Source: an uncultured Planctomycetaceae bacterium (GTDB lineage: Bacteria; Planctomycetota; Planctomycetia; Pirellulales; Pirellulaceae). From it: a stretch of DNA of 6,492 bases. The notes below the pieces were generated by a model. It did not search any database. It was given only the letters and a program-made list of their open reading frames with translations, and was not told the DNA's origin. A program made the translations under genes and the position numbers. Position 1 is the first letter of the stretch; the number at the start of each line of letters is the position of its first letter. Shown in pieces: positions 1 to 4,181 of the stretch. The DNA lies in the NCBI GenBank assembly GCA_937967755.1, contig CALBTA010000651.1, positions 1 to 6,492 of the forward strand. Direction: 5' to 3'.

Positions 1-723
1 GTTTCGCGCGTGTTAGAAGAAGCCGGGGCCAACGTGCTGTACGTGGTGCGGAGCGAAGAGCGCAAAGCCAATGTCGCCAAATTGCTGGCCGACCGAACCG
101 TCTTGGTTTGTGACGTGGAATATGAGGAACAAATACAAGCCCTGCGCGATGCGGTCGCCGCCGAGACCGATGTGCTGCACGGAATCGTCCATTGCATTGC
201 CTACGCCGATTACTCCGAGGGGATCAAACCGTTTCACGAAACCGGCAAGGCCCAATTCTTGCAGGCGGTTGATATCTCTTGTTTCTCGCTGACCGCCATC
301 AGCAACGCGATGAAGGATCTGCTCGACCCGGAAGCCTCGGTCGTCACCATTTCCATCTCGACCACCCGCATGGCCAGCGAGAGCTATGGTTACATGGCCC
401 CGATCAAAGCGGCCCTCGATTCGTCGCTGGCGTTCTTGACCAAGTCGTTCAGCAAGTTCTCTCGAGTCCGTTTCAACGCCGTTGGGGCAGGGCTGCTGAA
501 GACGTCGGCCTCAGCAGGCATTCCAGGTTACATTGATGCCTACCTGTTCGCCGAGCATGTCATTCCGCGGAAGGAAGCGCTGAAGACCGAAGAAGTCGCC
601 AACGTCGCCGCCTTCCTGCTCAGCCCGCGATCGAGCGGCATCACAGCCCAAACCGTCATCGTCGATGCCGGGATGGAGATTAACTACTTCGATACTGACA
701 TCGTGAAGAGAGCGACGGAATAG
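1..723 (+). CDS. fabI: FabI-like enoyl-ACP reductase (5' truncated by window edge)
   Basis: NAD(P)H-dependent short-chain dehydrogenase/reductase of the FabI type. The family reduces the trans-2-enoyl-ACP double bond in the last step of each cytosolic fatty-acid elongation cycle. The frame is open from base 1, so the GTG at 10 is probably not the start. About 25 N-terminal residues, including the glycine-rich cofactor loop, lie outside the window. Visible FabI hallmarks, numbered from the codon at 10, are HCIAYAD (61-67), the substrate-helix segment ending [10 protein letters not shown] (85-94), a Tyr-x6-Lys pair (Y126, K133), [11 protein letters not shown] (161-171) and the C-terminal [12 protein letters not shown] (211-222). 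Length fits a roughly 260-residue FabI. Oddities are Ile116, where E. coli FabI has the second active-site aromatic Tyr146, and VDAG in place of the usual VDGG. The gene converges on the metallopeptidase gene, with 21 bp between stops. FabI-like membership is fairly secure; strict enoyl-ACP specificity is inferred. Confidence 0.85.
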   Translation, partial: VSRVLEEAGANVLYVVRSEERKANVAKLLADRTVLVCDVEYEEQIQALRDAVAAETDVLHGIVHCIAYADYSEGIKPFHETGKAQFLQAVDISCFSLTAISNAMKDLLDPEASVVTISISTTRMASESYGYMAPIKAALDSSLAFLTKSFSKFSRVRFNAVGAGLLKTSASAGIPGYIDAYLFAEHVIPRKEALKTEEVANVAAFLLSPRSSGITAQTVIVDAGMEINYFDTDIVKRATE

Positions 724-759
724 GGCAGGCAACAACCGTTGTTCTCACCGCCGGCTGCC
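724..759. terminator. Weak stem at convergent gene ends, possible bidirectional terminator
   Basis: The 21-bp gap between the convergent stops contains AACAA-ccg-TTGTT (731-735 / 739-743). It is flanked by GGCAG (724-728) and CTGCC (755-759), which can pair outside it. There is no clear T run on either strand, so an intrinsic terminator is only a possibility supported mainly by position. Confidence 0.25.
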
Positions 760-1428
760 GCCTAGAAACTGCATGGCGAAAAAGAGCATGGTGAGGACGG
801 CTTGCAGTGTGGCCGCGACGTAGGTGAGTGCGGCGGCGTGCAGCACTCGGCTGATGTAGGGCAACTCTTGGTGCGAAACCATGCCCATTTCCAACAACTG
901 CCGCTTGGCGCGGCCGCTGGCGTTGTACTCAACCGGTAAGTTGACCAGTTGAAAGACAACAATGCCGCCGTACATCAAAATTCCCAGTGGGATGAGAAAG
1001 TTGAGCGACGAGAACGCAGCCCCCAACAACATCATGATCATCGCCCCGTTGCTGCCGAAGCTGGCCATCGGCACGGCCAGGTTCCGCACGATCAGCGGCA
1101 GGTAGTTCCGGTTGTCTTGAATGGCGTGCCCCACCTCATGCGCCGCGATTCCCAGCGCCGCCAGCGAACGCCCGTGGAATACGCCGCTGCTCAACCGCAC
1201 GACTTTGCTGCGCGGGTCGTAATGGTCGCTGAGCTGGCCGGGAACCTGCTCGACAGGTACATGGTGGATACCGTTAGCCCGCAACATTTCCATCGCCGCC
1301 TGCGCGCCGCTACGCCGGGCCGGCACGGCATCCGCCTTCGCATAGCTGCTGCGAATCCACGCTTGCGCGACCGCGCCTAAGATCATCGCGGGAGCGATGA
1401 ACAACAGCAAGGCAATAGGAGAGATCAT
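745..1428 (-). CDS. YugP-like membrane zinc metallopeptidase
   Basis: Integral-membrane neutral zinc metallopeptidase of the YugP / Zn_peptidase_2 family; its physiological substrates are unknown to me. The 227 residues match the family length of roughly 225-230. An N-terminal transmembrane helix (about 3-25) is followed by the family segment LSDHYDPRSKVVRLSSGVF (66-84). The gluzincin-like motif AAHEVGHAIQ (95-104) comes next, where H97 and H101 should bind zinc and E98 should be catalytic. Hydrophobic helices lie at about 115-138 and 142-163. NLPVEYNAS (163-171) provides E167 as the likely third ligand. A final helix lies at about 195-222. The ATG is only four codons after an in-frame stop, so the start is nearly forced. 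No good Shine-Dalgarno is visible. The gene stands alone between the convergent fabI-like gene and the PLA2-like gene. Family call is secure; role, probably membrane-protein quality control, is inference. Confidence 0.92.
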   Translation of the reverse strand: MISPIALLLFIAPAMILGAVAQAWIRSSYAKADAVPARRSGAQAAMEMLRANGIHHVPVEQVPGQLSDHYDPRSKVVRLSSGVFHGRSLAALGIAAHEVGHAIQDNRNYLPLIVRNLAVPMASFGSNGAMIMMLLGAAFSSLNFLIPLGILMYGGIVVFQLVNLPVEYNASGRAKRQLLEMGMVSHQELPYISRVLHAAALTYVAATLQAVLTMLFFAMQFLGGSRR

Positions 1429-1477
1429 GGCGACGAGCGTTTAAGCACTGTGACCAGAAGAGTGCCGATTTCGGTTC

Positions 1478-1505
1478 ATTGTGCCGCGTCAAATGCGCGC
1501 GTCAA
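1478..1505 (-). promoter_or_regulatory. Candidate promoter of the metallopeptidase gene with a direct repeat
   Basis: On the minus strand TTGACG (1505-1500) and CACAAT (1483-1478) are 16 bp apart. They would start transcription near 1471, about 40 nt before the ATG at 1428. The octamer TTGACGCG occurs twice here (1505-1498 and 1492-1485), 13 bp apart, so either two -35-like elements or a direct-repeat operator is possible. The -10 matches consensus at only four of six positions. Confidence 0.3.
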
Positions 1506-1557
1506 GCGCTTTATGTAAGACGGGTAGGCAACCCATTGAAGAAGCGGCAATAAAGCT

Positions 1558-1577
1558 GGGCGAAATTGAAATCGCCC
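1558..1577 (-). terminator. Hairpin just after the PLA2-like gene, possible terminator
   Basis: GGGCGA (1558-1563) pairs with TCGCCC (1572-1577) around an 8-nt loop, directly abutting the stop codon at 1578 on the minus strand. The downstream minus-strand sequence AGCTTTATT is only mildly T-rich, so this is a weak intrinsic-terminator candidate. Position argues for it more than composition does. Confidence 0.4.
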
Positions 1578-1934
1578 CTACTTACAACAGTTGTTGCCGC
1601 GCTGCGCTTTGCGAAAGCCAGACCCGCCGAACAGCCGCACTTGCCAGTACCACTGCTTCGCTCGCAACCGGCAAACCGTCGGATGGGAAGAGCATCGGCA
1701 AGCGCAGTTCATGTCATTTAGAAACTGAACGTCGCAGCTCTTTTGGTCCGAACCCGGGCACGCGTAGCAAGCGTCGTGGCCGTGGCAAGCGTCACGAAAA
1801 TCTACGTCGAGAAATCGTTGGGGAACCAGCACATTCCCGAGGTAACCAGGACCGCAAGGGCGGTTAGGATTCCCGCCCGCGCAACCAGTAAGCGCGCTTG
1901 CCAAGAGAGCTATCAATAAGAGGGTATAGCGCAT
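1578..1934 (-). CDS. Phospholipase A2-like cysteine-rich lipoprotein
   Basis: Predicted envelope lipoprotein of about 118 residues. From the ATG at 1934 it has a short hydrophobic signal and lipobox LTGC (15-18), so C18 should be lipidated. The mature part resembles the secreted phospholipase A2 fold core. It has a CGPGYLGN calcium-loop-like segment (27-34), then DFRDACHGHDACY (45-57), in which H53-D54 match the catalytic His-Asp pair of PLA2. CD at 67-68 could supply the distal Asp. Eleven cysteines follow the lipobox, compatible with disulfides outside the cytoplasm. If active it would cleave sn-2 acyl chains of phospholipids using calcium. This is inferred from motif only; a disulfide-rich structural role is possible. 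Alternative starts are an ATG at 1946 and a TTG at 1979. The ATG at 1934 gives the cleanest lipoprotein signal, but none has a clear Shine-Dalgarno. It lies downstream of the small paralog pair, same strand, after a hairpin-containing gap. Confidence 0.75.
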   Translation of the reverse strand: MRYTLLLIALLASALTGCAGGNPNRPCGPGYLGNVLVPQRFLDVDFRDACHGHDACYACPGSDQKSCDVQFLNDMNCACRCSSHPTVCRLRAKQWYWQVRLFGGSGFRKAQRGNNCCK

Positions 1935-1993
1935 AGCGGGCGACATCCATCCGCGGGCTGAAACGATCCGTCGTCTCAATTCCTATTCGGCCG

Positions 1994-2023
1994 CGGCGGC
2001 GAGAGACTTTAATATCGCCGCCG
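1994..2023. other. Strong GC-rich hairpin upstream of the PLA2-like gene
   Basis: CGGCGGCGA (1994-2002) and TCGCCGCCG (2015-2023) form a perfect 9-bp stem with a 12-nt AT-rich loop. It lies in the 150-bp gap between the small paralog gene ending at 2088 and the PLA2-like gene. No T run follows on the minus strand. It could stabilise the 3' end of the upstream transcript or act as a leader structure for the downstream gene. The rest of the gap (about 1947-2087) shows no gene I can support. Confidence 0.45.
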
Positions 2024-2087
2024 TCGCCCTTGCAGACTCGCCACATTGCCACCAAGCGATGTTCGATCCCAGTCGAAGGCCCCAAAA

Positions 2088-2321
2088 TCAGGCAGATTCA
2101 ATTCGCGCCGGTTCAACACGAACCAGGTGGCGCAAAGAATACTTGCGAGACCATTCGGGCACGATCGGATCGTCGTCGTACTGAGCGATCAGGACGCTCG
2201 ATCCGAGCACCATGATGTTATCAGGATGCTTGACGACCTCCTCGTGGCCTCCGGTAAACTCCAACCGTAAAGGGACGAACGGCGTTGCACGGATCGTTCT
2301 CAACAGATCAGGTGCGTTCAT
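2088..2321 (-). CDS. Small planctomycete-type hypothetical protein, copy 2 of tandem pair
   Basis: A 77-residue soluble protein with no signal or membrane segment. It opens with MNAPDLLRTIRATPFVPLRLEF, read as a helix followed by the PF.P strand entry. Then come GGHEEVVKHPDNIMVLGSS (24-42) and an acidic stretch QYDDDP. I recognise the pattern 'M..LR......PF.PF.....DG....V.HPE....' from numerous short planctomycete proteins of unknown function; this is recollection, not a search. It aligns end to end with the neighbouring 70-residue product (LL at 6-7, the G-rich turn, V.H.D, then a VL strand), so the two are diverged paralogs. Its ATG lies 14 bp after the partner's stop, which implies a shared transcript. 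There is no clear Shine-Dalgarno, so translation may depend on the upstream gene. The C-terminal tail after about residue 54 is longer than the partner's. No function is proposed. Confidence 0.75.
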   Translation of the reverse strand: MNAPDLLRTIRATPFVPLRLEFTGGHEEVVKHPDNIMVLGSSVLIAQYDDDPIVPEWSRKYSLRHLVRVEPARIESA

Positions 2322-2335
2322 TTAGGGAAATCCAT

Positions 2336-2548
2336 TTAGTGTTCACTCAACGGGTGAACTGCCGACATCGTGACCAACGGCAAGGCCACTCGCCGTAAAC
2401 GGTCATCGCTCCCGCGGTACAGCACGTATGCGGAGATATCGCTAACGATCGCTTCGTCGCTGTGCTCGACGGTGTACTCTCTACCGTCGTTCATCGAAAT
2501 ACGAACCGGCCCTTCTCGAAACATGTTTAGCAATTCTTCTCGATCCAT
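2336..2548 (-). CDS. Small planctomycete-type hypothetical protein, copy 1 of tandem pair
   Basis: A 70-residue soluble acidic protein, the first gene of a two-gene unit. It begins MDREELLNMFREGPV (1-15), followed by RISMNDGREYTVEHSDEAIV (16-35), VLYRGSDDRLRRVALPLVTM (42-61) and a short tail. The DG-then-V.H core and the final L.LVT.S.V strand match the same short planctomycete protein family as its neighbour. The family PF.P element is reduced here to PV. The start is well supported: AAAGGAG (2567-2561) lies 12 nt before the ATG and a consensus TATAAT lies just upstream. No cysteine, signal peptide or transmembrane helix is visible. Function is unknown. A small beta-rich fold acting in protein binding or as an antitoxin-like partner would be speculation. 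Confidence 0.78.
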   Translation of the reverse strand: MDREELLNMFREGPVRISMNDGREYTVEHSDEAIVSDISAYVLYRGSDDRLRRVALPLVTMSAVHPLSEH

Positions 2549-2560
2549 AGATAGGCGATT

Positions 2561-2602
2561 CTCCTTTCATCCTTATTATAGCCCGGTCAACGCTGAAGTG
2601 AA
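2561..2602 (-). promoter_or_regulatory. Promoter and ribosome binding site of the small-protein pair
   Basis: On the minus strand TTCACT (2602-2597) is followed after 16 bp by a perfect TATAAT (2580-2575), then AAAGGAG (2567-2561) 12 nt before the ATG at 2548. Transcription would begin around 2568, almost at the Shine-Dalgarno itself, giving a leader of only about 20 nt. The -10 and ribosome site are good; the -35 is four of six. Confidence 0.45.
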
Positions 2603-2608
2603 TTCTCA

Positions 2609-2640
2609 GAAGCGTGGCGTTTGCCTACCCAACGCCTTCT
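2609..2640 (-). terminator. Inverted repeat after the zinc-ribbon gene, possible terminator
   Basis: GGCGTT (2616-2621) and AACGCC (2631-2636) form a 6-bp stem with a 9-nt loop, and AGAA (2609-2612) can pair with TTCT (2637-2640) past a bulge. It lies 40-70 nt downstream of the zinc-ribbon gene's stop and just ahead of the next promoter. No T run follows on the minus strand. A second small palindrome, GGGGA-ca-TCCCC (2670-2681), overlaps the stop region. The gap has no supportable gene. Confidence 0.3.
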
Positions 2641-2680
2641 TGGGGCTAACAGAGCCTAATGAGCGCAGCGGGGACATCCC

Positions 2681-3310
2681 CTAATACCGCCGCCGGCGCC
2701 CACCGCCACCGGCAACGTTGCCATCGATGATGCCTTTGATGAAAGCGACCAGTCCGATGACGCACAGAATCGGCGCGTAAAAGAAGATGTAACCGGCAGC
2801 CAGCCCGCCAACGAACCAAACCGCGCCTAAGACCATCATCAGAACGCCGCCGAGGACGCCCATTTGCATTCCTTTTTTCTCCATGGCAAACCCGCCCCCG
2901 CCGCTCCCGCCATCGGCGGCCGCATTGCGGTGAGCGATAGCCGTTGGCGATTGATCGGCCGCCGCAAAGTCAAACGGAGACGACTCCTCCGCCGGTGGAG
3001 CGGCCAGCCCTGCTTCGAAGACTTCTTCCGTAGGTGCCGGGGCGTTACTTTGGGGCAGTACCGGGGCTGATGATACGGCAGCCGGCCTTGGAGCTGGCGG
3101 CCGTGCGGCCGCTGGGCTTTTCAGCGCAGCCGGCCGAGGAATTGGTGCCGCAGCGACCGGGCCTTCCCCCGTACTAGGGTGCGGCACGGCGAACTGATGT
3201 TTGCACTTCGGGCAAGCAACCGTTTTACCCGCCGCCCGCTGTGGAACCGCCAACTGCTGCTGGCAACCGGGACAACGGGCACGTATCTTTTGTTCCGCTT
3301 GAGCGCTCAT
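2681..3310 (-). CDS. Zinc-ribbon two-helix membrane protein
   Basis: A 209-residue protein of unknown function. An N-terminal zinc ribbon is formed by CPGC (13-16) and CPKC (33-36), with the intervening LAVPQRAAGKTVAC segment typical of ribbons seen in many planctomycete proteins. A long, low-complexity Pro/Ala-rich linker spans about 50-110, then an acidic and Gly-rich stretch to 140. Two hydrophobic helices lie at about 149-171 and 174-194. A GGGG segment and a basic RRRRY tail end the chain. The likely topology keeps both the ribbon and the basic tail in the cytoplasm, as the positive-inside rule suggests. The ATG at 3310 is preceded by GGAG 11 nt upstream. It is divergent from the small plus-strand gene at 3464 and upstream of the paralog pair, which has its own promoter. 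The ribbon could bind nucleic acid or protein; that is inference. Confidence 0.85.
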   Translation of the reverse strand: MSAQAEQKIRARCPGCQQQLAVPQRAAGKTVACPKCKHQFAVPHPSTGEGPVAAAPIPRPAALKSPAAARPPAPRPAAVSSAPVLPQSNAPAPTEEVFEAGLAAPPAEESSPFDFAAADQSPTAIAHRNAAADGGSGGGGFAMEKKGMQMGVLGGVLMMVLGAVWFVGGLAAGYIFFYAPILCVIGLVAFIKGIIDGNVAGGGGRRRRY

Positions 3311-3364
3311 CGAAACATCTGCTCCAAGTTACATGGACTACGATACGAATGGCAACCATTACGG

Positions 3365-3411
3365 GCTTGACCCAACCGCCCATCGTAACCGGTCGAGGGA
3401 AAGGGTCAAGC
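3365..3411. promoter_or_regulatory. Inverted repeat in divergent intergenic region, with minus-strand promoter candidate
   Basis: GCTTGACCC (3365-3373) and GGGTCAAGC (3403-3411) are perfect 9-bp inverted arms 29 bp apart, between the divergent starts at 3310 and 3464. Within them the minus strand offers TTGACC (3409-3404), 16 bp, then TACGAT (3387-3382). That is a plausible promoter for the zinc-ribbon gene with a leader of about 65 nt. The arms could be an operator, or could be mirrored -35 elements. No convincing plus-strand -10 is seen. Confidence 0.35.
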
Positions 3412-3463
3412 GCGGCGATCATGTTTGATTCGCGGCCCGTTTCCCTCTAGGCTGGTTGCCGCC

Positions 3464-3664
3464 ATGCCACGCGACCGAAGAGAAAAACGTGATCTGCACG
3501 GGCTAACGGAAGAGGGCATGGTTGCCTGCAACCCGCGTGACAAAGAGGCAGCACACCGGGCGGAAATGGAAGGCATCGCCACGGACGATCTCGAAAAAGT
3601 CACTTGTGCAAAGTGCCTGAGATTGCTCCACCAGGCGAAGAAGGCTGACCAAGAGGCAGAGTGA
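3464..3664 (+). CDS. Small CxxC protein of unknown function
   Basis: A 66-residue, highly charged, soluble protein. It begins MPRDRREKRD, then HGLTEEGMVACNPRD (12-26) and AEMEGIATDDLEKVTCAKC (33-51), ending in a Lys/Glu-rich helix. H12, C22, C48 and C51 could form one small zinc site. The 'IATDD..KVTC.KCL..L' signature recalls short bacterial proteins in which a header-like 'H.....V.CN' precedes a CxxC knuckle; the family is not named. The ATG at 3464 is preferred because the downstream segment carries all the recognisable sequence. An in-frame TTG at 3425 would add 13 residues. No strong Shine-Dalgarno is visible. It is the only complete plus-strand gene here and is divergent from the zinc-ribbon gene. 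The opposite strand is also open across part of it, so it could still be spurious, but the motif content argues that it is real. Confidence 0.65.
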   Translation: MPRDRREKRDLHGLTEEGMVACNPRDKEAAHRAEMEGIATDDLEKVTCAKCLRLLHQAKKADQEAE

Positions 3665-3715
3665 TGGCCGTCTCGCTTCTCTCGAAAAGCTATCGAGTCT
3701 GCTCTGGTGGAGCAA
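3623..3715. repeat. 12-bp inverted repeat spanning two convergent gene ends
   Basis: TTGCTCCACCAG (3623-3634) recurs perfectly inverted as CTGGTGGAGCAA (3704-3715), 69 bp apart. One arm is inside the 3' end of the small CxxC gene and the other inside the 3' end of the membrane-protein gene. Between them CTCGA (3681-3685) and TCGAG (3693-3697) make a 5-bp stem at the gap itself. The nested arrangement could act as a two-way transcript end. Confidence 0.5.
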
Positions 3716-4181
3716 CTTCTCTATTTGAGCGCTCGCCAAGACTTGGGCGGAATAGAACAAACCGCAGATAGATGATCGCGTCGCGCAAATCCAGCCCTAA
3801 AGAAATCAACAAAACCGGGCAGACAATCCATGCCCATCCGGCGTAGAAGGGGTCGCCCGTGCGGCCCGATGAATCGAACAAAATTAACAGCAGCCCGGGT
3901 GCCCAACAAACTACGTGGGCGAGCGAGACGAAGCCGCGGCGCACCGTGAACTTGCTGACCAGCGGCAGACCAAACACAACCACGTGGCTGGCAACGAACC
4001 CGGCTAGGAAGGCGCGGGCGGGCATGTGAACGCTCACGAAAAAAATCGACGCCAGGCAAACCGCAACTAACAAGCCCAACCAGGCCAGCAGCAACGGCGG
4101 CAACGACAGCCGGGCGTTGTTGTCCCAAACCCAGAGGGCCTTAGGCAAAGTGCTGTCGGTGTCCGGCTTGCGACTGTTCAT
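3690..4181 (-). CDS. Four-helix membrane protein, coupled to the HEAT-repeat gene
   Basis: A 163-residue integral membrane protein I do not recognise. A polar N-terminus (1-25, with WVWDNNARLS) precedes hydrophobic helices at about 27-51, 56-77, 84-102 and 112-131. A polar, charged C-terminus follows (146-163). Basic residues KFTVRR (77-82) lie between helices 2 and 3, suggesting that this loop is cytoplasmic. Its ATG overlaps the stop of the HEAT-repeat gene as ATGA (4181-4178), so the two are almost certainly translated from one mRNA in close stoichiometry. Only a weak AGGG is present upstream, consistent with translation by reinitiation. The gene ends 26 bp from the convergent small CxxC gene. 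A role as membrane partner or anchor for the secreted HEAT protein is suggested by coupling alone; an unrelated function is equally possible. Confidence 0.8.
   Translation of the reverse strand: MNSRKPDTDSTLPKALWVWDNNARLSLPPLLLAWLGLLVAVCLASIFFVSVHMPARAFLAGFVASHVVVFGLPLVSKFTVRRGFVSLAHVVCWAPGLLLILFDSSGRTGDPFYAGWAWIVCPVLLISLGLDLRDAIIYLRFVLFRPSLGERSNREVAPPEQTR

Noticed and set aside
1481..1867. Plus-strand 128-residue open frame opposite the PLA2-like gene
   Set aside because: No motifs and a basic Ser/Arg-rich composition; the minus strand carries a lipobox and the HD active-site pattern.
1864..2085. Minus-strand 73-residue open frame overlapping the PLA2-like gene start
   Set aside because: Out of frame with the lipoprotein signal, no family pattern, and it spans a strong hairpin.
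1522..2630. GGGTAGGCAA at 1522-1531 matching inverted TTGCCTACCC at 2621-2630
   Set aside because: A 10-bp match is expected many times by chance in 6.5 kb, and the flanks do not continue the match.
3425..3463. Upstream TTG start for the small CxxC protein
   Set aside because: The extra 13 residues carry no family-like sequence and extend into the regulatory gap.
3503..3760. Minus-strand 85-residue open frame antisense to the small CxxC gene
   Set aside because: No motif, and it overlaps the end of the membrane-protein gene on the same strand in another frame.
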